Positions 35,047 to 43,940 are shown, counted from the first letter of the stretch. The stretch is 46,413 nt of DNA from Candidatus Woesearchaeota archaeon (GCA_018655015.1 JABIKK010000011.1:65323-111735), one strand, 5' to 3'. Notes: a model not told the origin generated them from the sequence alone. Numbers and translations: made by a program.

Positions 35047-35436
35047 TTAGTAAACAAATGCTAGGAGTTTTCCTCCTAATTTTTTGTCCTTTGCCTCATT
35101 GTGAACCATTATGCCTTGTGAAGTGGATACAATCATGAATCCAAAATCCTTTGCTGGAAGGTATCTTTTCTCAAATTTTTCGAAGTCATCTAATTTTACT
35201 GGGAAACGTGGTTTGATTACACCGCATTTGTTTAATGCTCCGATGAGATTTACCTTGATTAAACCGGCTTTTTTATCATCAACAATTTCAAAGCTTCCAA
35301 TATACTTGTTGTCTTGAAGTATCTGTAACACTTTTGTGATTATTTTTGATACAGGTTTAACTATACATTCTGGCTTTCCTGCTATTGAAGCCATGTTCAT
35401 ATCATTCAATACATTTGCTAGTGGGTCGTTTAACAT
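35047..35436 (-). CDS. rps8: 30S ribosomal protein S8 (uS8)
   Basis: [46 protein letters not shown]...[17 protein letters not shown]. Confidence 0.95.
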   Translation of the reverse strand: MLNDPLANVLNDMNMASIAGKPECIVKPVSKIITKVLQILQDNKYIGSFEIVDDKKAGLIKVNLIGALNKCGVIKPRFPVKLDDFEKFEKRYLPAKDFGFMIVSTSQGIMVHNEAKDKKLGGKLLAFVY

Positions 35437-35445
35437 TTTATTTCC

Positions 35446-35676
35446 TCAACTATATTTTTTGAAACCGATTGATTTTGCAATATCTCTGAAGCAACGCCTA
35501 CAAAGTTTTAGGTTATACTTCTGAATGTGTCCTGCAGTTGAACCGCAACGCCTACATTTCTTTAAGTTTTGTCCGCATGAACGCAACTTAGGAGAGTTAT
35601 GCTTTTTGTATTTAGCTAACTTAGCAGGTTTACTCTTCAATTGTTTGAACATCTTCGTGAAACTACTTTTTGTCAT
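35446..35676 (-). CDS. rps14: 30S ribosomal protein S14 (uS14), zinc-binding
   Basis: CRRCGSTAGHIQKYNLKLCRRCFRDIAKSIGFKKYS. Confidence 0.94.
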   Translation of the reverse strand: MTKSSFTKMFKQLKSKPAKLAKYKKHNSPKLRSCGQNLKKCRRCGSTAGHIQKYNLKLCRRCFRDIAKSIGFKKYS

Positions 35677-36208
35677 TTTTTACTATCTCGGCTCCATATT
35701 TCTTTTCCATAAAGTTTATTGCATCTTCTTTGTTTATTTTATGTTTTGCAGGAATGCTCCGTTTTCTAAGTGATCTTCTCCTTATTCTGAAGCCTTTTCT
35801 TGCGAGTGTGATTGCTAGTTCAAAACCAATAATTCCAATGTCTGCATCATATTCTATTCCAGGGATATCCAAATATTCATGAATTCCAAATGCAAAGTTA
35901 CCGTTATTATCAAAGGATGATTCTTTTAGTCTGTTTTTCTTAGCACTCATGAATAGCTTCAATAGCTCTTCTGCCTTCTTTCCACGAGTAGTTACTCTAC
36001 ACCCAAGTTCAAGACCAGGACGAACACCCCATGTAGGGATTCTTGTATTTGGACCTGCCTTTGTACTAACTGGTTTCATACCAGATAATTTTGCTAATAG
36101 TTTCAGAGATTTCTCTAACTTATCTCCAGGTCCTCCTGTTCCGCAGTTAAGAGTAACCTTCTCTACAAAGATTTCTCTCATTTTGTTTTCTTGAACTGTT
36201 TCTTGCAT
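35663..36208 (-). CDS. rpl5: 50S ribosomal protein L5 (uL5)
   Basis: IFVEKVTLNCGTGGPGDKLEKSLKLLAKLSGMKPVSTKA...FGIHEYLDIPGIEYDADIGIIGFELAITLARKGFRI. Confidence 0.96.
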   Translation of the reverse strand: MQETVQENKMREIFVEKVTLNCGTGGPGDKLEKSLKLLAKLSGMKPVSTKAGPNTRIPTWGVRPGLELGCRVTTRGKKAEELLKLFMSAKKNRLKESSFDNNGNFAFGIHEYLDIPGIEYDADIGIIGFELAITLARKGFRIRRRSLRKRSIPAKHKINKEDAINFMEKKYGAEIVKNDKK

Positions 36209-36885
36209 TATAATTCTCCGTCAACAACGTATGCACATTCTCTTGAAGTTTCAAATATGCCTTCTTTTGTTTTAACTAAGATTTTTTTAGGTTGTGACCA
36301 TGATTCGTTCTTTTTTATTTCTTCAATTATCCCGTTGTGTCCAACATGTTTTCCTGAAGTTAGGAACACTTTTGCACCCTTTTCAAATTTCATATGTTTT
36401 ACAACTTTGTTCTTTTCAACAATAATACTATCTCCAACCTTGAATTCCTTAGTTTTATCTAGTAAAATATTTTTTCCAGTATGTAAATTAACTTGAGTTT
36501 TTCCTTTAGGTAATGTTTTTTTACCAATGACCTTCATTGCCTTGGGGTAATCTTTTTCTTGTTTTTTTAGTTCTAATTTACCTAAGGTGTTGTAAACTAC
36601 AATGAACTTGTCCTTTGAAATTGTGAATGTTAGTTCATCTAGGAACCCTATTGGGAATTTATGATCTTTTATTGCAACCCCATTTACAAGAATTAATCCT
36701 GCATTGAGGGATTTTTTTACTTCTCTTCCTGTTTCTACCAGGCTCAGTATATCTCTGACTACGACGTTTAAAGGCATGGATTCTGCCTTTCTGTGAGGTC
36801 CTGGTGACTGGCAAGAGATGAATGTAGTTCCCTTTCTAGCCAAAGGCGCTCTTCTTGTTGAACTTGTTCTTTTTTGATGACTCAT
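36208..36885 (-). CDS. rps4e: 30S ribosomal protein S4e (eS4)
   Basis: RKGTTFISCQSPGPHRKAESMPLNVVVRDIL...GRHVGHNG-like KOW. Confidence 0.94.
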   Translation of the reverse strand: MSHQKRTSSTRRAPLARKGTTFISCQSPGPHRKAESMPLNVVVRDILSLVETGREVKKSLNAGLILVNGVAIKDHKFPIGFLDELTFTISKDKFIVVYNTLGKLELKKQEKDYPKAMKVIGKKTLPKGKTQVNLHTGKNILLDKTKEFKVGDSIIVEKNKVVKHMKFEKGAKVFLTSGKHVGHNGIIEEIKKNESWSQPKKILVKTKEGIFETSRECAYVVDGEL

Positions 36886-37316
36886 TTTTTATCCTTAGTT
36901 TCCTTTGTTTCCTTAGTTTTTGATAATGATTCTAATTTTTTGTTTCTTTTCCTATCATCCATGTTTAATTCTTGTATTTGAAGATTTGATGGGTGAACTG
37001 GATAAAATGATTTTGAACCGTCTCTTTTCAATGTGAATAAAGTTTCGATGTTGACTCTTGTGTTTTTTACATCAACCTTTGCGATGGCTCCTGATTTCCC
37101 TTTGTGTTGTCCGGTTGTGATTTTTACTTTATCTCCTTTCCTTATTCTTATGGACCTTAATCCATGCTTTTTTGAAAGGGTTTTTGATAATTGAGTATTA
37201 AGGAAACTTCCTCTCAAGTGTAATGGTGCATTGGCTATGAATTTTCTTTGTTTTCTTCTATTCTTACTTGCTCTCCATTCAGTTGAAAAATCTTGTTTCA
37301 TTTTATAGTACGACAC
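36882..37316 (-). CDS. rpl24: 50S ribosomal protein L24 (uL24)
   Basis: RKQRKFIANAPLHLRGSFLNTQLSKTLSKKHGLRSIRIRKGDKVKITTGQHKGKSGAIAKVD. Confidence 0.95.
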   Translation of the reverse strand: MSYYKMKQDFSTEWRASKNRRKQRKFIANAPLHLRGSFLNTQLSKTLSKKHGLRSIRIRKGDKVKITTGQHKGKSGAIAKVDVKNTRVNIETLFTLKRDGSKSFYPVHPSNLQIQELNMDDRKRNKKLESLSKTKETKETKDKK

Positions 37317-37704
37317 TAGCTACTTTTGAAATTCTTGTCCATCTTGTAGCTGCCTCCTTTGCAATAGGCCCTTTGAATATTGTTCCTTTAGGCGTTCCTT
37401 TTTCATCTTTTAATATTACTGCAGCATTACTTTCAAAACAAACCCTTGTTCCGTCAGGTCTTTTGTAAGGCATTTTTTGTCTAACAATTATTGCTGGAAC
37501 AACTTGTTTTCTCATTGCCGGTGTTCCTTTGATTACAGATGCTAATACTAGGTCTCCTACTCCTGCAGCAGGTTTACGACCCTTTACGGTCTTTGCACCT
37601 TTTACAGAGATTATTCTGATTATTTTTGCACCTGAGTTGTCACATGCCATAACCTTTGCTCTGTGAGGTAATGACTTTGGAATATTTGCATTTAGAGCTT
37701 TCAT
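37303..37704 (-). CDS. rpl14: 50S ribosomal protein L14 (uL14)
   Basis: VMACDNSGAKIIRIISVKGAK...GDLVLASVIKGTPAMRKQVVPAIIVRQKMPYKRPDGTRVCFE. Confidence 0.96.
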   Translation of the reverse strand: MKALNANIPKSLPHRAKVMACDNSGAKIIRIISVKGAKTVKGRKPAAGVGDLVLASVIKGTPAMRKQVVPAIIVRQKMPYKRPDGTRVCFESNAAVILKDEKGTPKGTIFKGPIAKEAATRWTRISKVASVVL

Positions 37705-37970
37705 TTTTTAACAACCTCCACTGCGAGGAAATTCTTTGTTTTTGAAATAGGCCTAGTTTCTATGATCTTGATGAAATCCCCTATTTTTATTTCTAAATTT
37801 TCTGGAACATGAACTTTAATTCTGGTTCTTCTTTTTTGGAACCGTTCATACTTTGCGTTGTATACCTGTCTTGGGAATTCAATTGTTGTTGTTTTATGGA
37901 AAACATTAGAGATAACTCTACCTGTAAAAACTCTTCCATGTGTTCTCAAATTATTTTTTCCTTGTTTCAT
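37701..37970 (-). CDS. rps17: 30S ribosomal protein S17 (uS17)
   Basis: LRTHGRVFTGRVISNVFHKTTTIEFPRQVYNAKYERFQKRRTRIKVHVPE. Confidence 0.94.
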   Translation of the reverse strand: MKQGKNNLRTHGRVFTGRVISNVFHKTTTIEFPRQVYNAKYERFQKRRTRIKVHVPENLEIKIGDFIKIIETRPISKTKNFLAVEVVKK

Positions 37971-37971
37971 T

Positions 37972-38244
37972 TTATATCCTTATTTTCTTTTTGAGCCGTT
38001 CTTCGGGTCTGCCCTGGAGAACTTCTCCTTCGATCGTGATTGTTTTTCCTTCGATTTTTGTTTTTATTGTAACTTGTTTTTTGACAAGTTTTTTTGTTTC
38101 ATTGTTTGTTTCTATGATCAGCATGTTTTTGGTTTCATCGATGACTTTTCCCTTGATCCCTATTAGGGTGGGATTGTCAGCGTCGATTACTTCCAACTCC
38201 TTGCCGATGAGCTCAAGTCTTGGTATATCCCTTGTTTTTTGCAT
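37972..38244 (-). CDS. rnp1: Ribonuclease P protein component 1 (Rpp29/Pop4)
   Basis: ELIGKELEVIDADNPTLIGIKGKVIDETKNMLIIET; conserved position between SUI1 and uS17. Confidence 0.88.
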   Translation of the reverse strand: MQKTRDIPRLELIGKELEVIDADNPTLIGIKGKVIDETKNMLIIETNNETKKLVKKQVTIKTKIEGKTITIEGEVLQGRPEERLKKKIRI

Positions 38245-38246
38245 GT

Positions 38247-38549
38247 TTAGTCTATGGATCCTTTGTCAAATCCCATGTTAACGAGTTCTTCTTTTACCCG
38301 TCTTTTGTGATCTCCTTGAAGTTCGACCTTGTCTTTCTTCACGGTCCCACCACATGCAAGCTTTGATTTGAGCTTTTTTGCAACGTCTTTGATATCGATT
38401 GATTTGATGTCAAAACCGCTTATGACTGTGATCATTTTTCCGAACTTCCTTTTCTCAAGAACAATTTTTATTCTTTGTTCTCCCTTGGCAATGTTTTCCC
38501 AAACATCAAGTTCTTTTGGAAGCCCAGTTATCGGGTCTCTTTCAATCAT
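38247..38549 (-). CDS. Translation initiation factor aIF1 (SUI1)
   Basis: [43 protein letters not shown]...[27 protein letters not shown]. Confidence 0.95.
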   Translation of the reverse strand: MIERDPITGLPKELDVWENIAKGEQRIKIVLEKRKFGKMITVISGFDIKSIDIKDVAKKLKSKLACGGTVKKDKVELQGDHKRRVKEELVNMGFDKGSID

Positions 38550-38815
38550 TATTTTTTCTTTTTTTCCTCCTTTTTGATTGTTTTCGAATTTGATTTTTTA
38601 ACAACTTCTTTTGGTTGATTTTTCTTTTGTGTTTTGAAAGTATGAATCCTTGCTATTGCTTTTCTTGTTGCCTTAACTAATCCTGGATTTTCAGGAGGAG
38701 TTCCACTTGATTTTTGCATGTTTAATTTCATTAGTTCTTTTCTTAAATCGGTGTATTGTTTGTCTAACTGCTCTATTGTCATCTTTGCAAGTTCCTTTTT
38801 TTTTGCAAGAGCCAT
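38549..38815 (-). CDS. rpl29: 50S ribosomal protein L29 (uL29)
   Basis: [51 protein letters not shown]. Confidence 0.92.
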   Translation of the reverse strand: MALAKKKELAKMTIEQLDKQYTDLRKELMKLNMQKSSGTPPENPGLVKATRKAIARIHTFKTQKKNQPKEVVKKSNSKTIKKEEKKKK

Positions 38816-38816
38816 C

Positions 38817-39701
38817 TTATTTTTTATCCTCTACTTCTTCTTTAGGAGCTTCTTCTTTTGGTTGCTCTTTAACTTCTTCCTTAACTTCAGCTACAGGTTT
38901 TGGTTCTTCCTTAACTGGTTCTGGTTTGGGCTCTGCTTTTGGAGCTTCATTTACTACTTTTTTAGTTGTCTTTTTAACAACTTTTTTTGTAGGCTCTTCT
39001 GTTTTCTCTATTACTTCTACACCATCAACTGAAGAAACTTTTACAGTCTCATCTGCTATAACTTCATTGAATTCTCCTTCTTCCACTTGCGGTTTCTTGA
39101 ATTCTTCTTTTATCTCAAGTTGTTTATCTAATAGTACAATGTCTGGAGTCATAATTCTAACCATGATTCCTACAGTGCCCATTTTAGTTGTGAAATTAAC
39201 ACTCTTCTTGCTAATCTTGGATTCGTTGATATCTCCTGATTTCTTCAAATAACCAGCTGAGAATCTCCACGATCTAGCCCTTGCACTTGGAATTTTGCCT
39301 GAAAGTACTACTTCAGCCCCAATTGCCCCGGAGTCCATAATATCTTGTAATACTCTGTAACCAATTGACTTGAATCTCTTTTGACCAAATCTTTCAATGC
39401 TTGCAGCAATTCTATCTGCAACATAATGAACATCTAACATCGGAGTAGGTATTTCTCCAATTTCTAGTTGCGGATTTTCTAATTTGTATTTGTTTTTTAG
39501 TAATAATGTTAATTTCTTTATGTTCTCGCCTTTTTTACCAACAACGATTCCAGGACGTGTTGTGTAAACAATAACGTTTTCTCCGAGAGGTGTTCTTCTT
39601 ATCTCAATATGGGAATATCCAGTCCTATTGAAAATTCTACCAATGTGTTCCTGAATTTGGAACTCCTTCAATTTTTGATTTACAAATTGTCTTTCAATCA
39701 T
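38817..39701 (-). CDS. rps3: 30S ribosomal protein S3 (uS3) with KEP-rich C-terminal tail
   Basis: KH domain GENVIVYTTRPGIVVGKKGENIKKLT...; long EAPKAEPKPEPVKEEPKPV tail. Confidence 0.95.
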   Translation of the reverse strand: MIERQFVNQKLKEFQIQEHIGRIFNRTGYSHIEIRRTPLGENVIVYTTRPGIVVGKKGENIKKLTLLLKNKYKLENPQLEIGEIPTPMLDVHYVADRIAASIERFGQKRFKSIGYRVLQDIMDSGAIGAEVVLSGKIPSARARSWRFSAGYLKKSGDINESKISKKSVNFTTKMGTVGIMVRIMTPDIVLLDKQLEIKEEFKKPQVEEGEFNEVIADETVKVSSVDGVEVIEKTEEPTKKVVKKTTKKVVNEAPKAEPKPEPVKEEPKPVAEVKEEVKEQPKEEAPKEEVEDKK

Positions 39702-40243
39702 TGTTTAACCTCTGGTTTAGTTTCTTGTTTGGGCTCTGCTTTTGGAGCTTCCTTTATTTCTGCCTTTGGAGCTTCTATTTTTGGAGCTTCTTTTTTAGCA
39801 GGTGCTTTCTTTTTTTCATTAATTTTTTCTTCGAGTGTAATTTCTAAATGTGTTCTCTTGGTTTTTGTTCTTCTTTGTCTTCCGTAATGCCAAGGTCTTG
39901 AAGCAAGATTTGGGATTATTGAAGAGATGATTAATGCATCTGTGTCTAATCCTTTGTTTTGTGCATTAGCTTCTGCGGAATTTAATAACTTGATTACTTC
40001 TTTTGTTGCATTTATTGGATATCTTCCTGAGGAAAGATCTCCTTTTCTGTGCCCAATTTTCTTGTTATGCACTGTGAATGGAACTGCAACCTCGAACTCT
40101 AGCACTTTTGCTAGTTTTTCTTTAGCCCAGCTAAGCTTTTTTCCTCTAATGTACTTGCTTATTACAATTGCATGCTTTGTCGAAATAGCTATGTTCCTTC
40201 CAACAACCTTTGCACTGTGCATATCTGTTTTCATTTTAATCAT
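39698..40243 (-). CDS. rpl22: 50S ribosomal protein L22 (uL22) with KEAPKAE tail
   Basis: KHAIVISKYIRGKKLSWAKEKLAKVLE...NATKEVIKLLNSAEANAQNKGLDTDALII...RPWHYGRQRRTKTKRTHLEI. Confidence 0.94.
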   Translation of the reverse strand: MIKMKTDMHSAKVVGRNIAISTKHAIVISKYIRGKKLSWAKEKLAKVLEFEVAVPFTVHNKKIGHRKGDLSSGRYPINATKEVIKLLNSAEANAQNKGLDTDALIISSIIPNLASRPWHYGRQRRTKTKRTHLEITLEEKINEKKKAPAKKEAPKIEAPKAEIKEAPKAEPKQETKPEVKQ

Positions 40244-40644
40244 TTAGCCTTTGAAGCTGAAGCTGTACTCGATTTAGTTGCTCCTACTCCTGCTGATCCA
40301 TGCGATAGTCTCTTTCTTGTTTGAGATAATTCTCCAAGGAATAAACCAAGCATTTCTTCAGTAATTACTATTTCATGGAACTCTTTTCCATTGTGAACAC
40401 CAATCTTTAGTCCAACCATTTGTGGTAGAACTGGAATAACTCTTAGGTGTGTTTTGATAGGCTTCTTTCTTTTGCCTTCATTTGTTAATCTTATTTTTTC
40501 AAGTAAGGGTTCTGCACTCTTCAAGACATCTCTAGATATTGTTCTTCTCTTTCTGGAAGTTAGTAACTTTGCAAATTCCTTTACGTCCATCTGCTTTAGT
40601 TCTGCTAAAGTTTTACCCTTGAATCTAAATTCGTCATCATCCAT
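40240..40644 (-). CDS. rps19: 30S ribosomal protein S19 (uS19)
   Basis: IKTHLRVIPVLPQMVGLKIGVHNGKEFHEIVITEEMLGLFLGELSQTRKRLSHGSAGVGATKSS. Confidence 0.95.
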   Translation of the reverse strand: MDDDEFRFKGKTLAELKQMDVKEFAKLLTSRKRRTISRDVLKSAEPLLEKIRLTNEGKRKKPIKTHLRVIPVLPQMVGLKIGVHNGKEFHEIVITEEMLGLFLGELSQTRKRLSHGSAGVGATKSSTASASKAK

Positions 40645-40645
40645 T

Positions 40646-41371
40646 TTATCTCTTCTTACCCGTCCTTCTTGCTTTTATTTTACCTACGTTTCTACCCGGT
40701 GGAGCGAATCTTGGTGCTGTAAGAGGTTTACCTGCATGACGACCACGTCCTGATCCGAATGGATGGTCTACAGCGTTCATTGCTACACCTGATGTACGAG
40801 GATAAAGTTTACCACGTGCTTTCATTATGTGGAATTTTGTACCTGCTTTAACTAGTGGTTTTTCTTTCTTACCTGCCCCTGCAATTCTTCCAATTGTTGC
40901 ACGACATTGAGGGTTGAATGTTTTCTTCTTCTTTGAAGGCAGGATTACTACAACGCCTTTTTCTGAAATTGTTAATAGTTTTGCGCCTGCTCCTGAAGCC
41001 CTAACCATTGAGCCACCATCTGCTGGCTTTGATTCGATATTTGAAATCATTGTTCCTTCTGGAATGCTTCCTAATGGAAGTGTACTTCCTAATGTAGGTT
41101 GACCTTTAGCTCCGGAGTAGACCGTGTCTCCAACTTTCATTCCATTTGGTGCGAATACGTAATTGTATTCTCCATTATCGTATTTTATGATTGCAATTGG
41201 TGCAGTGTGACCTTTACAATGTGTTAAGTCTTTTACTACCCCTGTTAATGTTCCTTCTTTTTCTGTTGAATCGTAAGTTCTATGTTTAATTTGAATGTTC
41301 CATCTGTGAGAGTGAGCACTATATGTGGAAGTTCCTCTTCCCCGTCTTTGTGAAATTAATCTCTTACCCAT
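40646..41371 (-). CDS. rpl2: 50S ribosomal protein L2 (uL2)
   Basis: LISQRRGRGTSTYSAHSHRW...GVAMNAVDHPFGSGRGRHAGKP. Confidence 0.96.
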   Translation of the reverse strand: MGKRLISQRRGRGTSTYSAHSHRWNIQIKHRTYDSTEKEGTLTGVVKDLTHCKGHTAPIAIIKYDNGEYNYVFAPNGMKVGDTVYSGAKGQPTLGSTLPLGSIPEGTMISNIESKPADGGSMVRASGAGAKLLTISEKGVVVILPSKKKKTFNPQCRATIGRIAGAGKKEKPLVKAGTKFHIMKARGKLYPRTSGVAMNAVDHPFGSGRGRHAGKPLTAPRFAPPGRNVGKIKARRTGKKR

Positions 41372-41372
41372 C

Positions 41373-41636
41373 TTATAACATTCCCATTTGTGTTGCGATA
41401 TCTATTGCCGGAGTTTCCGGTGATAGTTTAACATAAGCTTTTTTCTTTCCCGTAGGCATAATAGTTGTGTTTACTGCCTCAACTTTAATACTAAATATTT
41501 TTTCAAGTGATTCTTTTATTTCTTTCTTTGTTGCTGACTTTGCAACTGAAAAGACTAGCTTGTTTTCTGATTCCATAAGTCTAACTGCTTTTTCCGTGGA
41601 TTTCGGGAAATTGATTATGCTGTATGGATCTTTCAT
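41373..41636 (-). CDS. rpl23: 50S ribosomal protein L23 (uL23)
   Basis: INFPKSTEKAVRLMESENKLVFSVAKSATKKEIKESLEKIFSIKVEAVNTTIMPTGKKKAYVKL. Confidence 0.94.
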   Translation of the reverse strand: MKDPYSIINFPKSTEKAVRLMESENKLVFSVAKSATKKEIKESLEKIFSIKVEAVNTTIMPTGKKKAYVKLSPETPAIDIATQMGML

Positions 41637-42490
41637 TTCTTAATCTCCTTCTTCTTAACTTCTTTCTTTGGTTTTTCTTTGATTGATTTAAAAAATAATT
41701 TGTTTTTTTCCATTTGGTTAATTGCTTCTTCTGAAAAGATAGTCATTCTTCCTGGTTGTCCTCCAGGTGCTAGTAAGTTAACATTTAGGTTCCTTACTTC
41801 ACAAACATCAACGCCTTGAATATTTATTGCTGAATCAGTTAGTGGACAGTTTTTGGACACTACAAATAGTGGACCTTTTTTTGTCCTGTACTTTCTGTTT
41901 CTCATTTTACCTCTTCCAGGCCTTACTTTTCTAACTGAAACTCTGCTTAACTCATCTTTAAGGCTTAGTTTTAGTAAGAATGATTTTACATCCTTAGTTT
42001 TGTTTAGTGATTCAACTTTAGAATCAACTACAGATACTAGTTCCTTGAATCTGTGCCCTCTTGCTTGAACTAAATCTGGAATTATTGTTGAAGAAATTGC
42101 TGATCTGATTGCAAGTCTCCTTTCATTTTTGTTAATATCTTTTGAACGATCTTGATCTGCTTTAGGTGGATGTGCACGTCTTCCTGAAACTGTTCCAGGT
42201 GCAAATGCTCCGGTGTAACCGAATTGTGTACCTCTTCTCCATGAATGTTTTCTTGGAACTCTAGACATACCATGTCCGTATGAACCTTTGAAAGCTTTAC
42301 GTCTTCTAGACATTTCAGCTGCAGCCCTAATACCTGCTCCAGGATATGCCCCGTAAGGTTGTTGTAAATTAGCTTCAACTACTTCGTTAGCTTTCTTTAT
42401 TAGATCTGGTCTAATTGATTCAGAGAATTGCTTTGGTAAGTTTACACTCTTAGATTTCTTTCCATCCATACCATAAATGTCTGCTTTCAT
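41633..42490 (-). CDS. rpl4: 50S ribosomal protein L4 (uL4)
   Basis: GAYPGAGIRAAAEMSRRRKAFKGSYGHGMSRVPRKHSWRRGTQFGYTGAFAPGTVSGRRAHPPK. Confidence 0.95.
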   Translation of the reverse strand: MKADIYGMDGKKSKSVNLPKQFSESIRPDLIKKANEVVEANLQQPYGAYPGAGIRAAAEMSRRRKAFKGSYGHGMSRVPRKHSWRRGTQFGYTGAFAPGTVSGRRAHPPKADQDRSKDINKNERRLAIRSAISSTIIPDLVQARGHRFKELVSVVDSKVESLNKTKDVKSFLLKLSLKDELSRVSVRKVRPGRGKMRNRKYRTKKGPLFVVSKNCPLTDSAINIQGVDVCEVRNLNVNLLAPGGQPGRMTIFSEEAINQMEKNKLFFKSIKEKPKKEVKKKEIKK

Positions 42491-43440
42491 TGTTTATTCT
42501 CCGTACTTATCTTTACAACTTCGTAAACTTGAGGTTTCTTTTTTACTCTTTCTGGAAATGTAAGAACAATTGGTCTTTTTGCAGAACCTGCAATTGAACC
42601 TTTGATTAATAATGCGTCGTTCTTTACTAAACCATAATGTTTAATTCCGCCATTTTGGTTTACTTCTTCTGCTTTTGCGATTTTGATTAGTAACTTATTG
42701 TATTCTGTTCTTTGATGGTAACCCATTTTACCCGCATGTGCAATCTGTCCTGCTGCAACTCTCTTAGGAGTCCATGCTCCAAGGTTTCCAGGTCCACGTT
42801 TTGTTTTCTCTGATTTGTGTTGTCTTATTTTAACTCCAAATCTCTTAACAGGTCCTTGGTATCCTTTTCCTTTTGTTAAGGAGTGAACATCGAGTAATTG
42901 CCCTTCATCAAATATTTCTGAAACAGGGAATGATTCTTTTTTTAGAAGTTCTTGAGCTATTGTTAATTTTTCTTCGGAATTTTTACCTCCAAGACACATT
43001 TCAAAAATGTCTGGAGTTTTTTTAGAAGTGGAAGTTTTTTTAGTTTCGGTGTAAATTGTTAGTCTGATGTCGTCGTAAGCTTCTGGTATTTTTCCAGACT
43101 TACCATGTTTGATTTGTTTGCTAACTTTGTCTGAAAATATTTCTGATAAAAGTTTGGTTTGAGTTGTTGTTTTTTTGTAAAATCTTAAAGAAAGAGGTTT
43201 TATCGGTGGACAATCTATAATTGTCGCTGGAACGGTAATGATCTGTGATTTTGTTAATGATGCTGGATTATTATCCCTTACTTGGATGTGAGTCATTCCT
43301 GCTTTGTATCCTAAAAATGCTAAAGGTTTGATGTCATTTAATTTAGCAAAATTTCTAACTCTTGCTACTGCTTTTTTAGCCCTCTTTCTAGGCCAAAACT
43401 GCTTACTTCCTCTCCTCGGATTATTATGTACTTTTCCCAT
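42487..43440 (-). CDS. rpl3: 50S ribosomal protein L3 (uL3)
   Basis: RRGSKQFWPRKRAKKAVARVRNF...LGYKAGMTHI...VHSLTKGKGYQGPVKRFGVKIRQHKSEKTKRGPGNLGAWTPKRV. Confidence 0.96.
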   Translation of the reverse strand: MGKVHNNPRRGSKQFWPRKRAKKAVARVRNFAKLNDIKPLAFLGYKAGMTHIQVRDNNPASLTKSQIITVPATIIDCPPIKPLSLRFYKKTTTQTKLLSEIFSDKVSKQIKHGKSGKIPEAYDDIRLTIYTETKKTSTSKKTPDIFEMCLGGKNSEEKLTIAQELLKKESFPVSEIFDEGQLLDVHSLTKGKGYQGPVKRFGVKIRQHKSEKTKRGPGNLGAWTPKRVAAGQIAHAGKMGYHQRTEYNKLLIKIAKAEEVNQNGGIKHYGLVKNDALLIKGSIAGSAKRPIVLTFPERVKKKPQVYEVVKISTENKQ

Positions 43441-43482
43441 TTTTTTGTGTTAATTTTTTCGATTTTCGCTTTTTAATGTTTG

Positions 43483-43491
43483 TGGTACTGT
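43483..43491 (-). promoter_or_regulatory. Predicted alternative pairing partner in uL3 leader
   Basis: Minus strand ACAGTACCA is complementary to TGGTA(AA)CTGT at 43531-43541, which also forms half of the upstream hairpin. Confidence 0.35.
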
Positions 43492-43534
43492 CTAATAATC
43501 CTCTCTAGAATCAGCGACTTACTTAGGCTTACAG

Positions 43535-43552
43535 TTTACCATTTCTGGTAAA
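43535..43552 (-). promoter_or_regulatory. Perfect hairpin/palindrome in uL3 superoperon leader (GAAA loop on RNA)
   Basis: Minus strand TTTACCA-GAAA-TGGTAAA, 7-bp stem. Confidence 0.6.
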
Positions 43553-43554
43553 AT

Positions 43555-43570
43555 TTGTCATTTCTGACAA
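43555..43570 (-). promoter_or_regulatory. Second tandem hairpin/palindrome in uL3 superoperon leader (GAAA loop on RNA)
   Basis: Minus strand TTGTCA-GAAA-TGACAA, 6-bp stem, 2 nt from the next hairpin. Confidence 0.6.
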
Positions 43571-43615
43571 TAACGGTTTTTTTCTCAGTAGGGTATGTGA
43601 AAGGCGAAATCGGGG

Positions 43616-43623
43616 TTTTTAAA
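43616..43623 (-). promoter_or_regulatory. Putative TATA box of the uL3 superoperon
   Basis: Minus strand TTTAAAAA (context CCTTTAAAAACCCC); predicted TSS ~43592 puts both hairpins in the transcript. Confidence 0.4.
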
Positions 43624-43646
43624 GGTTGTTGTTTGAGAAAGCAAAG

Positions 43647-43655
43647 CTTATAAAT
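43647..43655 (+). promoter_or_regulatory. Putative TATA box of the histone gene
   Basis: CTTATAAAT 42 nt before ATG 43698. Confidence 0.45.
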
Positions 43656-43697
43656 CCCTTTATTTCTAAAAATAAGAGTAAATTGGAGGTTATTTCA

Positions 43698-43907
43698 ATG
43701 TCAAGATCTATTTTACCATTGGCTGCTATGGAGAAGCTCTTAAGAAAGGCTGGAGCTCCTAGAGTGAGTGAGGATGCTAAAGAGGCTTTAAGAGATATTT
43801 TAGAAGCTTATTCTTATGAACTCGGTCAGAAAGCAACTAAATTTTCAGTTCATTCTGGAAGAAAAACTGTGAAGGCTACGGATGTAAGGCTAGCACACAC
43901 TCATTAG
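43698..43907 (+). CDS. Archaeal histone
   Basis: MSRSILPLAAMEKLLRKAGAPRVSEDAKEALRDILEAYSYELGQKATKFSVHSGRKTVKATDVRLAHTH; start chosen at 43698 after ggaggt. Confidence 0.95.
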   Translation: MSRSILPLAAMEKLLRKAGAPRVSEDAKEALRDILEAYSYELGQKATKFSVHSGRKTVKATDVRLAHTH

Positions 43908-43940
43908 GGTAATCTTTTTAAACCCAATTTTTTAGGACTG

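Noticed and set aside
38707-39252. Plus ORF of 181 aa rich in Ser/Phe/Leu
   Set aside because: Antisense shadow of the uL29 and uS3 genes; composition mirrors their Lys/Glu-rich tails
42082-42378. Minus ORF of 98 aa inside uL4
   Set aside because: Alternative frame of uL4; no plausible domain
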